From Micromonospora sp. HNM0581 (lineage in GTDB: Bacteria; Actinomycetota; Actinomycetes; Mycobacteriales; Micromonosporaceae): 64,000 bases of DNA. Shown here in pieces: positions 54,236 through 62,894 of the stretch. The position numbers were made by a program, and so were the translations under genes. The notes below the pieces were generated by a model, which searched no databases, was not told where the DNA came from, and saw nothing but the letters and a program-made list of their open reading frames with translations. The DNA lies in contig NZ_JAASAD010000005.1 of NCBI RefSeq assembly GCF_012726175.1, positions 1-64,000 of the forward strand, written 5' to 3'. Numbering within the stretch: the stretch's first letter is position 1; each line of letters starts with the position of its first letter.

Positions 54236-56134
54236 ATGAGCAGCCTTCCACCTAATGGGCTGACTGCCCAGTCAGCCAGTATCCGAATCACCCGCCCCGG
54301 TTCCCGGCGCGGGTGGCCGCGGCGGGTGGCGGTGGCGGTACTCGTCGCCACCGCGCTGTTCCTGCCCGCCGGCCCGGTCACGGCGACACCGGCACCATCT
54401 GCCGACGACGGTGGCGGTGCCCCACGCACCACCTTCGTGCTCGGCATCAAGCAGGACATCGACTCACTCAACCCGTTCGTCGGCCTGACCATCTCGGCGT
54501 TCGAGGCGTACCAGCTGATGTACGACCAGCTCACCGGCACCAGCCAGGCGGACTTCTCGCCGGAGCCGGGGCTGGCCGAGCGGTGGGAGACAAGTGCCGA
54601 CGGCAAGACCTGGACCTTCCACATCCGCTCCGGGGTCACCTGGTCCGACGGGCAGCCGCTGACCGCCCGGGACGTCGCGTACTCGATCAACCGGGTGACC
54701 GACGGTGAACAGGAGAACACCGCGTACGGCAACTTCGTCACCACCGTGACCTCGGTGGAGGCGCCCGACGAGGCGACGGTGGTGGTGCAGACCAGCGAAC
54801 CGACGCCGAACATGCTGCGCATGGGGCTGCCGATCGTGCCCGAGCACGTCTGGCGGGACATCCCCACAGAGCAGGTCAAGGACTTCGCCAACACCGAGTC
54901 GCCGGTGGGCAGCGGCCCCTTCCGGCTGGTCGAGGCGAACAAGGGGCAGTACTACCGGTTCGCGGCGAACCCGAACTACTGGAACGGGCCCGCGAAGATC
55001 GACGAGCTGATCATCCGGGTCTTCGCCAACGACGAGGCCATGGCCAACGCCCTGAAGAAGGGCGAGATCGACATGCTCAACGACATCAACTCCGGCGTCT
55101 TCGAGTCGCTGGAGAACGTCCCGGGCATCACCGCCAGCTCGTCGAGGTACTCCGGCTTCGCCGAGATCGCCTACAACCTCGGCGCCGAGACCGTCGAGGG
55201 TACGGCGATCGGCGACGGACACCCGGCGCTGCGGGACAGGCAGGTCCGGCTCGCCATCGACCACGCGATCGACCGGCAGACACTGCTGGAGAAGGTGCTG
55301 CACAACCACGGCACGGCGACCGCCAGCGTGATTCCGCCGATCTACCCGAACCTGCGCTACGACCCCGGTCCCGACCAGCGTCCCTTCGACCTGGCCCGGG
55401 CCAATGGGATCCTCGACACCGCCGGCTACGCCCGGGGCGCCGACGGAGTCCGGGCCAAGGACGGCCGACGGTTGGAGTTCCGCCTCTTCGGCCGGGAGAA
55501 CTCCGAGGAGAGCAAGAAAACCGTCGAGTACGTGCGTGACTGGCTGGGCGAAATCGGCATCACGGTCAATGTGCAGATCATGTCCGAGGACAACCTGACC
55601 GAGCTGGTCGGGCAGGGCGAGTACGACATGTTCCAGTGGGGATGGGTCGTCGACCCCGACCCCGACTTCCAGCTCTCGGTCTTCACCTGCGACCAGCGTT
55701 CGTACACCGACGGTGGCGAGGTGGCCGCCGGCTGGTCGGACAGCTTCTACTGCAACCCCGACTACGACGCGCTGTACGTCGAGCAGAAGACGATCCTCGA
55801 CCCCGAGGCCCGGGCAGATGTCGTCAGGGCCGCCCAGAAGCTGCTCTACGACGACGTCGTCTACTCGGTCATCTGGTCGTACGACAACCTTGAGGCGTAC
55901 CGCGACGACCGGTTCACCGGTTTCCAACGGCAGCCGACCGACGGTGGTTCGATCGCCTTCCAGCACGGCACGTACACATACCGAATGATCGAGCCGGTCG
56001 CCGCGACCGGCGGGGACGGTGACCGCGGCCTCGGCCGTCATCTCGCCCTCGGCGCCGGGGCGGTGGTGCTGGCCGGAGCGGTCGTCTGGCTGCTGCGGCA
56101 CCGTCGCCGGGCGAGCGCGGACGAGCGGGAGTAG
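54236..56134 (+). CDS. Oligopeptide ABC transporter substrate-binding protein with C-terminal membrane anchor
   Basis: The protein has 632 residues. ATG 54236 has an excellent GGAGG site. A long basic N-region (about 30 residues) precedes the signal-peptide core VAVAVLVATALFLPAG. The mature part is an SBP_bac_5 domain (VLGIKQDIDSLNPF, GLAERWETSADGKTWTFHIR, DVAYSINRV). There is no lipobox cysteine. Instead a C-terminal hydrophobic helix (LALGAGAVVLAGAVVWLL) followed by RHRRR anchors it, which is unusual for a Gram-positive binding protein. It is the first gene of a five-gene operon. A 20-bp palindrome lies within codons 8-14. Confidence 0.92.
   Translation: MSSLPPNGLTAQSASIRITRPGSRRGWPRRVAVAVLVATALFLPAGPVTATPAPSADDGGGAPRTTFVLGIKQDIDSLNPFVGLTISAFEAYQLMYDQLTGTSQADFSPEPGLAERWETSADGKTWTFHIRSGVTWSDGQPLTARDVAYSINRVTDGEQENTAYGNFVTTVTSVEAPDEATVVVQTSEPTPNMLRMGLPIVPEHVWRDIPTEQVKDFANTESPVGSGPFRLVEANKGQYYRFAANPNYWNGPAKIDELIIRVFANDEAMANALKKGEIDMLNDINSGVFESLENVPGITASSSRYSGFAEIAYNLGAETVEGTAIGDGHPALRDRQVRLAIDHAIDRQTLLEKVLHNHGTATASVIPPIYPNLRYDPGPDQRPFDLARANGILDTAGYARGADGVRAKDGRRLEFRLFGRENSEESKKTVEYVRDWLGEIGITVNVQIMSEDNLTELVGQGEYDMFQWGWVVDPDPDFQLSVFTCDQRSYTDGGEVAAGWSDSFYCNPDYDALYVEQKTILDPEARADVVRAAQKLLYDDVVYSVIWSYDNLEAYRDDRFTGFQRQPTDGGSIAFQHGTYTYRMIEPVAATGGDGDRGLGRHLALGAGAVVLAGAVVWLLRHRRRASADERE
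54258..54277. promoter_or_regulatory. TetR-type operator inside the first codons of the transporter operon
   Basis: GGCTGACTGCCCAGTCAGCC is a perfect palindrome (9-bp arms, 2-bp centre). Its core CTGACTGCCCAGTCAG recurs exactly upstream of the TetR gene at the far end of the locus (60906-60921). Binding here would block elongation or the promoter of the operon. Confidence 0.75.
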
Positions 56135-56137
56135 CCG

Positions 56138-57187
56138 GTGGCGAGCACGGCGACCGACGCCGACGCGGCTCCCGGCGCGCAGCCCGGAGGCGGTGCCCCA
56201 CGGCGTCGCCTCCGGGCCGGCACCGGCCGTTGGGTGCTGCGCAAACTCGTCGGCGCGAGCCTCACCCTCGGTTTCGTCCTGGTCTTCAACTTCGTGCTGT
56301 TCCGGATGATGCCCGGCGACCCCGCGAAGACCTTCCTGCGTGGGCGGCAGGCCAACCCGGAGCGCCTGGCGCAGCTACGCGACGAACTCGGCCTCGACGA
56401 CCCCTGGCCGGTGCAGTTCGGCAAGTACCTCCGGGAGACGCTGCGGGGCAACCTCGGCGACTCCTGGTCCCAGGGCAACCGACCGGTCGTCGAGCTCATC
56501 GCCGACCGGCTGTGGCCCACGCTGCTGCTGTCCGGCACCGCCCTGGTGCTCGCTGCGCTGGTCGGCATCTGGCTCGGGGCCCGGTCCGGCTGGCGACACG
56601 GCCAGGCGTTCGACAAGGGCAGTACCGGTGTGGCGATCGGGTTGTACTCGCTACCCGAGTGGTGGCTGGGGCTGCTGCTGTTACTCGTGTTCGCCTCACC
56701 CGCCGGACTGAACATCTTTCCGGGTGGCGGCATGACCGACCCGCGTGGCGGGGTGGATCCCGTCCTGGACACGCTCTGGCATCTGGTGCTGCCGTGCACC
56801 ACGTTGACCCTTGTCTACATTGCCCAGTACGCCCTGATCATGCGCTCGTCGGTGCTCGACGAGCGCTACGCCGAGTACCTCACCACCGCCCGTGCCAAAG
56901 GGCTGCGCGACGACCAGGTGCTCACCCGACACGCGCTGCCCAACGCGCTGCTGCCCACCCTCACCCTGTTCTTCCTCAGCCTCGGATTCGTGGTCTCCGG
57001 CGCGATCACGGTGGAGACCGTCTACAGCTGGCCCGGTCTGGGCCTGTTGTCCTACGAGGCGCTCAGCGGCCCGGACATCCCGCTGCTGCAGGGGCTGTTC
57101 CTCGTCTTCTCGGTCACGGTGATCCTGATGAACCTGCTCGCCGATCTGCTCTACCCGCTGCTCGACCCCCGGGTCAGGCTGTCGTGA
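56138..57187 (+). CDS. Peptide ABC transporter permease (DppB-like)
   Basis: The protein has 349 residues. GTG start 3 bp after the binding-protein stop. A 30-residue hydrophilic N-terminal extension precedes the first helix (KLVGASLTLGFVLVFNFVLF). The six-helix BPD_transp_1 fold contains the family EAA motif YAEYLTTARAKGLRDDQVLTRHALPNALLP, which contacts the ATPases. Typical of the first permease of Opp/Dpp systems. Confidence 0.94.
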   Translation: MASTATDADAAPGAQPGGGAPRRRLRAGTGRWVLRKLVGASLTLGFVLVFNFVLFRMMPGDPAKTFLRGRQANPERLAQLRDELGLDDPWPVQFGKYLRETLRGNLGDSWSQGNRPVVELIADRLWPTLLLSGTALVLAALVGIWLGARSGWRHGQAFDKGSTGVAIGLYSLPEWWLGLLLLLVFASPAGLNIFPGGGMTDPRGGVDPVLDTLWHLVLPCTTLTLVYIAQYALIMRSSVLDERYAEYLTTARAKGLRDDQVLTRHALPNALLPTLTLFFLSLGFVVSGAITVETVYSWPGLGLLSYEALSGPDIPLLQGLFLVFSVTVILMNLLADLLYPLLDPRVRLS

Positions 57188-58116
57188 ACGCCGCGCCGGC
57201 CGTGCCGCCCACGGCGCGTGCCCTGGCCCGGCAGCGTCGCCGGGCCGCCCTTCGTCATTTCTGGACGGCCTACCGTCGGGACGTCGAGGGCATGATCGGC
57301 CTGGTCCTCATGCTGGGCTGGGTGGTCCTGGCGCTCACCGCTCCGGTACTCGTGGACGCGGAGTCGTTGCGGGTCACCCAGGCGTCCGGGCCGCCGCTGG
57401 CCGCACCCTCGGTGGACCATCCGCTCGGCACCGACGAGGACGGGCGGTCCCTGCTCGCGTTGATCATCTGGGGCAGTCGGGTCTCGCTGCTGGTCGGTCT
57501 CGCCGCCACGGTCATCTCGATGGTGATCGGCACCCTGGTCGGAGTCACCGCCGGTCACTTCCGTGGCCGGCCCGGCGGCCTGCTCGACCGGGTCACCGAC
57601 TTCTTCCTGGTGATCCCGTTCCTGCCGTTGGCGATCGTGCTGGCCACGGTGCTGCGGGTGCGCTGGCCCACGGTGCCGCAGGTCATCGCGGTGATCGTGG
57701 TCATCGGCATCACCTCCTGGCCGGGTACGGCCCGACTCGTCCGCGCTCAGGCGATGGCGGTCGAGGGACGTCCCTACCTGGAGCGGGCCCGGGCCCTCGG
57801 CGGCGGCCACTGGCACCAGATCGCCCGGCACGTGCTGCCCAACGTCCTACCGGTGGTCTTCGCCAACACCACGCTCAGCGTGTCGCTGGCGATCCTGGCC
57901 GAAACCACCCTGTCCTTCCTCGGTCTCGGTGATCCGCTGCGCCCGTCCTGGGGCACCGTCCTCGACGGTGCCTACTCCGCCGGTGCGATCAGTCGGGGTG
58001 CCTGGTGGTGGGCGATCTTCCCGGGCGTGGCGGTGGCGTCCACCGTGTTGGCGTTCAACCTCTGCGGCCGGGCCACCGAACGCATCTTGGACCCGCGGCT
58101 GAAGGGACGGGCATGA
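57184..58116 (+). CDS. Peptide ABC transporter permease (DppC-like)
   Basis: The protein has 310 residues. The GTG start overlaps the previous stop by GTGA. It has an N-terminal OppC-type helix, then HPLGTDEDGRSLLALIIWGS, the signature of the family, and the EAA motif YLERARALGGGHWHQIARHV followed by LPNVLP. It pairs with the DppB-like subunit to form the channel. Confidence 0.95.
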   Translation: MNAAPAVPPTARALARQRRRAALRHFWTAYRRDVEGMIGLVLMLGWVVLALTAPVLVDAESLRVTQASGPPLAAPSVDHPLGTDEDGRSLLALIIWGSRVSLLVGLAATVISMVIGTLVGVTAGHFRGRPGGLLDRVTDFFLVIPFLPLAIVLATVLRVRWPTVPQVIAVIVVIGITSWPGTARLVRAQAMAVEGRPYLERARALGGGHWHQIARHVLPNVLPVVFANTTLSVSLAILAETTLSFLGLGDPLRPSWGTVLDGAYSAGAISRGAWWWAIFPGVAVASTVLAFNLCGRATERILDPRLKGRA

Positions 58117-59099
58117 ACCTGCTGGAGATCAGGGACCTTCGGGTGTCCTACCGCATCAACGGCGAGGACCTGCCCGCCGTACGCGGCGTCGACCTCGACG
58201 TACAGGCCGGTGAGACGGTCGGCATCGCCGGGGAGTCGGGCTGCGGGAAGTCCACCCTGGCCGGCGCCGTACTGCGGCTGCTGCCGAACGGGACGAGGGT
58301 CACCGGCCAGGTCAGGTTGGCCGGCGAGGACGTGCTGAGCATGTCGTGGGGGCGGTTACGCGCGGTGCGTTGGAACACCGCCTCCATCGTGTTCCAGGCG
58401 GCGATGCACGGCCTCAACCCGGTCCGCCGGATCGGGCAGCAGATCGCCGAGCCGATCCTGGTACACGAGCCGGCAGCCGGTACGCGACGGGCTGCCGCCC
58501 GCGCGGCGGAGCTGCTGGAGCAGGTGGGCGTGCCGGCCTGGCGGGTCCGGTCGTACCCGCACGAGTTGTCCGGTGGCCAACGCCAGCGCGTCATGATCGC
58601 CATGGCGTTGGCTTGCGACCCGCAGCTGATCGTCGCCGACGAGCCGACCACCGCGCTCGACGTGATGGTCCAGGCGCAGGTTCTGAACCTGCTACGCGAC
58701 CTGGTTCGGGAACGCGGGGTCGGCCTGCTGATGATCAGCCACGACCTGTCGGTGCTCGCCGACCTGTGTGACCGGGTGGCCGTGATGTACGCCGGCCGGG
58801 TCGTCGAGCAGGGGCCGGGCGGGCGGCTGTTCACCGACGCCACCCACCCGTACGCCAGGGCCCTCGCCGCCGCGTTCCCGGTGATCGGTGACCCGGCGTC
58901 CCGGATGGCGCCGCGCGGTCTGCCCGGAGATCCGCCCGACCCGCGGGAGCTGCCGTCCGGCTGCCCGTTCCACCCGCGCTGCCCGGACGCGGTGGTGGTG
59001 TGCGGGGAAACCGACGTACGGCTGCGCGAAGCCGGGCCGGACCGGACAGCGGCCTGCGTGCACGTCGGCGTGACGCAGGAGAGGGAGGGCATCCGATGA
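58113..59099 (+). CDS. Peptide ABC transporter ATPase (DppD-like)
   Basis: The protein has 328 residues. ATG 58113 overlaps the previous stop by ATGA. Walker [10 protein letters not shown], signature LSGGQRQRV, Walker [13 protein letters not shown] and the switch histidine ISHDL are all present. The C-terminal oligopeptide-transporter motif ([12 protein letters not shown], with cysteines) is typical of DppD/OppD, where a related cysteine cluster can bind an Fe-S centre. Confidence 0.95.
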   Translation: MNLLEIRDLRVSYRINGEDLPAVRGVDLDVQAGETVGIAGESGCGKSTLAGAVLRLLPNGTRVTGQVRLAGEDVLSMSWGRLRAVRWNTASIVFQAAMHGLNPVRRIGQQIAEPILVHEPAAGTRRAAARAAELLEQVGVPAWRVRSYPHELSGGQRQRVMIAMALACDPQLIVADEPTTALDVMVQAQVLNLLRDLVRERGVGLLMISHDLSVLADLCDRVAVMYAGRVVEQGPGGRLFTDATHPYARALAAAFPVIGDPASRMAPRGLPGDPPDPRELPSGCPFHPRCPDAVVVCGETDVRLREAGPDRTAACVHVGVTQEREGIR

Positions 59100-60169
59100 G
59101 AAGCCGGCAGGTCGACACGGCCTCGGACGGCGCGGTCATCGAGGCGCGTGACCTGCACGTGGGGTTCGGCGCGACCACCCGGAGCGGGCAGCCACCGATC
59201 AGAGCGGTCGACGGCGTCGAACTGGCCATCGGGCGCGGGGAGATCGTCGCGCTCGCCGGTGAGTCCGGCTGCGGGAAGACCACCCTGGCCCGCGCGTTGC
59301 TCGGCCTGGAACGACCATGGCGCGGACAGGTGCTCCAGCACGGCCAACCACTGCGGTACGGCACCCGCGCGTTGCGTGGGTACCGCCGCCAGGTGCAGTT
59401 GGTGCTCCAGGATCCCAGCGGCGCGCTGAACCCCCGCCGGACGGTCTACGAGGCGGTCGCCGAAGGGCTGCGCATCCACCGGCTGCCCGGCGACGAACGG
59501 GACCAGGTGGCCCGGGCGCTCTCACTGGCGGGGCTGCGTCCCGCGGAACGCTTCTTCAGCCGTTACCCGCACGAGCTTTCCGGTGGTCAACGACAACGTG
59601 TCGTCATCGCCGGTGCGCTCGTGCTGGACCCGGCGGTGATCGTCGCCGACGAGCCGGTCTCCGCGCTGGACGCCTCGGTCCGTGGGGAGATTCTGGCGTT
59701 GCTGCTGTCCCTGCGTGAGCAGCTCGGGCTCTCGGTGCTCGTGGTCACCCACGATCTCGGGCTGGCCTGGAACATCGCCGATCGGCTGGCCGTGATGTAC
59801 CTGGGCCGGATCATCGAGTCCGGCCCGACCGAGCAGGTCCTCGGCGCGCCCCGGCATCCGTACACGGGCGCGTTGTTGTCGGTGCTTCCCGAGTCGACCC
59901 ACCGGGCGCCGGTGGTCCTACGCGGCGAGGCACCCGATCCGAGCCGGGTGCCGTCCGGCTGCCGGTTCCATCCGCGCTGCCCGGCGCTCGGCGACGGGTC
60001 GGCCGGCCGGGCGGGGATCGCCGACCGGTGCCGCTCCGAACCGCTGCGGATGTTGCCGGCAGCGGCCGGTCACACGGCTGCGTGCCTGCTGGCCCGCTCT
60101 AGCGAACCTGACGGCTCGGTGGATCCGGCCGACGCGGGACCGGCGGCGGACCGGGCGGTGCCGGCCTGA
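59096..60169 (+). CDS. Peptide ABC transporter ATPase (DppF-like)
   Basis: The protein has 357 residues. ATG 59096 overlaps the previous stop by ATGA; it is the last gene of the operon. Walker [11 protein letters not shown]-loop LVLQDPSGALNPR, signature LSGGQRQRV, Walker B VIVADEPVSALDAS, and VTHDLGLAWNIAD. The C-terminal SGCRFHPRCPAL motif is kept. It forms the ATPase heterodimer with the DppD-like subunit and converges on the TetR gene. Confidence 0.95.
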   Translation: MRSRQVDTASDGAVIEARDLHVGFGATTRSGQPPIRAVDGVELAIGRGEIVALAGESGCGKTTLARALLGLERPWRGQVLQHGQPLRYGTRALRGYRRQVQLVLQDPSGALNPRRTVYEAVAEGLRIHRLPGDERDQVARALSLAGLRPAERFFSRYPHELSGGQRQRVVIAGALVLDPAVIVADEPVSALDASVRGEILALLLSLREQLGLSVLVVTHDLGLAWNIADRLAVMYLGRIIESGPTEQVLGAPRHPYTGALLSVLPESTHRAPVVLRGEAPDPSRVPSGCRFHPRCPALGDGSAGRAGIADRCRSEPLRMLPAAAGHTAACLLARSSEPDGSVDPADAGPAADRAVPA

Positions 60170-60252
60170 CCGGCTGTGACCAGGTCAACCGGATCGCGCC
60201 GGTCGGGTGCGCACCGGGTGCCGGAGCAGTTGGGCGACCGGGACACCCCAGG

Positions 60253-60855
60253 TCAGCCGAGCTGTTCGGGTGCCAGCCCGAGTTCGCGGGACACGCTGAG
60301 CCGTACCCAGGCGGCGGTCTGCTTGCGGGAGACGACCCGTTCGTGGACGGCGACCTGGACGGCCAGTCCGTCGATGAGGGCGTTGATCCGCCACGCAGCG
60401 CCGTTCGGATCGTCGCAGGTGAAGCTGCCGTCGAGGACACCGGCCGTGATGACCTGTTCGAGGGCTTCCTTCCATCGCAGGTCCAGCCGCCGGGACACCT
60501 TCTCCAGCTCCGGCACCCGCAGCGACTCCGCCCAGCCGTCGATCCACATCGCCCAGGCCTTCGAACGGCCGGTCGGCGCGTACAGCTTCAGGATTTTCCG
60601 GAGCTTGGCCAGCGGCGCGGCGCTGGATACGACCACCTCTTCGAGCCGGGCCAGCTCCTGCTCGGCGGCGTAGTTGAAGGCCTGGGCGAGCAGACGTTCC
60701 TTCGTCGCGAAGTGGTAGAAGACGAGCGACTGGCTCACCCCGGCGGCCCGGGCCACGTCGGCGGTGCGGGTGTTGGCCATGCCGCGTTCCACGAAGACGT
60801 CGCACGCGATTCGCAGTAACGAGTCCAGGCGTACCTCGGCGGAACGTCTCGTCAC
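60253..60855 (-). CDS. TetR-family transcriptional regulator
   Basis: The protein has 200 residues. The N-terminal HTH (CDVFVERGMANTRTADVARA and AGVSQSLVFYHFATKERLL) is a standard TetR_N domain, and the C-terminal two thirds form a helical ligand-binding domain. A palindrome 47 bp upstream of its start shares its core with one at the start of the peptide-transporter operon, so the protein probably represses both itself and that operon. The ligand is unknown; a peptide or peptide-derived molecule is plausible. Confidence 0.9.
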   Translation of the reverse strand: MTRRSAEVRLDSLLRIACDVFVERGMANTRTADVARAAGVSQSLVFYHFATKERLLAQAFNYAAEQELARLEEVVVSSAAPLAKLRKILKLYAPTGRSKAWAMWIDGWAESLRVPELEKVSRRLDLRWKEALEQVITAGVLDGSFTCDDPNGAAWRINALIDGLAVQVAVHERVVSRKQTAAWVRLSVSRELGLAPEQLG

Positions 60856-60901
60856 GCCGGCTACCGTAGCCCATCATCGGCTCCGTCGACGACGGCCGGG
60901 C

Positions 60902-60929
60902 GCCTCTGACTGCCCAGTCAGTCAGAGGC
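60902..60929. promoter_or_regulatory. TetR autoregulatory operator
   Basis: Two overlapping palindromes share this site: CTGACTG-CC-CAGTCAG (60906-60921), identical to the core at 54258-54277, and GCCTCTGACTG (60902-60912) with CAGTCAGAGGC (60919-60929). It lies about 47 bp upstream of the TetR start. Confidence 0.75.
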
Positions 60930-61034
60930 GGTGGTGCCGACTTCCAGCGGTCGTCGTGGCATGCGACCGGCGGGTGCCGATGGTGGGGACGGAAGCGGGT
61001 GCCGTGCGCCGCCCCCACCATCTGTCCTGGCCCG

Positions 61035-62381
61035 CTACTGCAGCGGCCCTCCCCGGTGCACCACGTTGCGGAAGGTGACCTGGGCACGGTCGATGTCGGA
61101 GTCGGCGAAGTACTCCCGCCACAGCGCCTCTGCCTCCGCCGGGTTGGTGGCGGTGCCGTACGGCTCCCAGCCCGGGTAGGTGCAGTTGAGGTCGTTCGTG
61201 ACGTTGCAGCCGCTCTCGGCGTCCTGGGCCTGGACGTAGCTACCGAACTTCATGTACGACGCGGCAGAATCCTGCATGTCGTACGTGAAGGTGACAGACG
61301 TCTGGCCGATCGTCGAGCCGACCGTGATCACTCCGTGGTCGTTGACGAAGTCGTAGTGGATGGTGTCGCCGCTGTTGATGGTGCCGAGGTCGATGATCTC
61401 CTCGTTGATCTCGCCGTCGCCGCTGACGAAGCCCGGGATCTGCACCCGGGCGTACACGTCGAAGACGCCGTTGCTGGGAATGCCCTCGAGCAGGGGGTAG
61501 TCGGCGATGCTGAAGCCGCCCTCACCCTCTCCCTTGAAGATGCCGAGCGGGCTGGAGTCCTGGACGTAGAGCTTGAACTGGGTGGAGAATCCCGCGCCGG
61601 TGCCGGCGTGGATCTGGTGGGCGATGAGCTTGACCCCGGCGTCGAGGTCGAAGGTCATGTCGGCCGAGAAGGCTTCGTAGATCTCATCCGACGCGACGCG
61701 GGCCGCCTGGGGCGTCTTCAGCTCGTCGCGGGGGCCTCCGCCACTGCCGGTGACCGTGAACTGCTCCAGCCCGTCGAAGCTGAGCACGTAGGGATCGCTG
61801 GACCGGATGTAGTCGCCCGCCTCCGAGTCGTCCCAGACGGTGGGGTCGAAGCCGGTGCCCGGGGACGGGGTCGGCGTGGGCGTCGGCGTGGGGGCCGTGC
61901 CGCCCGCGTCGAGGGTGAAGTCGTCGAAACGCCCGGTCTTGCCACCGTAGGCCGCGAAGACCACGACGGAACCGGCGTTGCCGGAGTTGAACTCGACACT
62001 GACCTTCTCGAAGTCGCGACCGCCACCGGAGGCGGTGACGTCCTGGCCGCCGACGGTGACTCCGATGATCCCTCGGCCGCGTACCTGGGCGGTCAGCGTG
62101 TAGTCGGTGCGCGGCGTGACCTCGACTTCCTGTCGGATCTGGCCGCGCCTACCGTCGATCTTCGCCGAGTGGTCACCGGTTCTTCCGACGTCGGACAGGG
62201 CGACGTCGTCGGGTGGGCCGATCTGCCAGCCAGCGAAGTAGCCCTGCTCGAAGCCGGGGTTCTCCAGAGTGACGGTGCCGGCGTTGGCGGTGGTGGCGAT
62301 GGTGCCGAACGCGGCGGTGGCGAGGAGACCGATGACGGTGGCGCGCGCGACGAGCCGCGTCCGGATTCGGGCTGTTCTCAC
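61035..62381 (-). CDS. Secreted alginate-lyase-like enzyme (PL7) with N-terminal carbohydrate-binding module
   Basis: The protein has 448 residues. The signal peptide ends at about residue 34 (ATTANA). Residues about 36-160 form a beta-sandwich module (TLENPGFEQGYFAGWQIG, YTLTAQVRGRG) like DUF642/CBM domains. A Thr-Pro linker (TPTPTPTPSPG) follows. Residues about 178-448 fit polysaccharide lyase family 7: GPRDELK for the RxELR motif, AHQIHAG for QIH, and SYMKFGSYVQAQ for the YFKAGxYxQ motif. PL7 enzymes cleave alginate and related uronans by beta-elimination. Monocistronic. Confidence 0.85.
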   Translation of the reverse strand: MRTARIRTRLVARATVIGLLATAAFGTIATTANAGTVTLENPGFEQGYFAGWQIGPPDDVALSDVGRTGDHSAKIDGRRGQIRQEVEVTPRTDYTLTAQVRGRGIIGVTVGGQDVTASGGGRDFEKVSVEFNSGNAGSVVVFAAYGGKTGRFDDFTLDAGGTAPTPTPTPTPSPGTGFDPTVWDDSEAGDYIRSSDPYVLSFDGLEQFTVTGSGGGPRDELKTPQAARVASDEIYEAFSADMTFDLDAGVKLIAHQIHAGTGAGFSTQFKLYVQDSSPLGIFKGEGEGGFSIADYPLLEGIPSNGVFDVYARVQIPGFVSGDGEINEEIIDLGTINSGDTIHYDFVNDHGVITVGSTIGQTSVTFTYDMQDSAASYMKFGSYVQAQDAESGCNVTNDLNCTYPGWEPYGTATNPAEAEALWREYFADSDIDRAQVTFRNVVHRGGPLQ

Positions 62382-62894
62382 GGGGTGGTTGCCCTTCTGG
62401 TGTGGTGGTGGTGTGCCGGGACCTCACGACGACCGGGTCGAACCGCGCGGGTCGTCACCGGGGGCCCGACCGCCCAGGTCGTTGCCACAGCAGCCGCAGG
62501 TCTCTTGTGCACGAGGTCAACTCCGCAGTGTATCGATTTACTGTAGAGGTGGGAACAACGCTATCAGTGGCCATGGACGTTCGGCAATGGAACGAGCATG
62601 CTCTTGTGTCCTGAGGACTGCACCGAGATGACGTGCTGGTTTCTCGACCACGGCGAGACCGTCGCGCCCAGGTGCTACTCGGCGCGGGTGAGAACGGAGG
62701 TGGATCGATGCATGGGCAGACCTGGATCTCATCACTCGACCTGCTCGGCCACCACGATCCGCAACCGCCGCGACGAGTGGACCCAGTTGGACGCCGTCAT
62801 CACCATCCGTGGCCTCATCCGTCAAGCGTGGATCCTGTACCGGTGGGACACCCGCCCCACCCGCCGGCCATGAACCACCTATCTGCGCGACCTC
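62382..62894. other. Intergenic region with promoter DNA and a possible transposase tail
   Basis: A 513-bp gap. The part 62511-62575 is AT-richer and probably carries the promoter of the leftward lyase gene. From about 62598 a rightward frame ends at 62873 with RNRRDEWTQLDAVITIRGLI and RQAWILYRWDTRPTRRP, which resembles the C-terminal tail of actinomycete DDE transposases. No catalytic part or terminal inverted repeats are visible, so it is at best a remnant. Confidence 0.35.
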
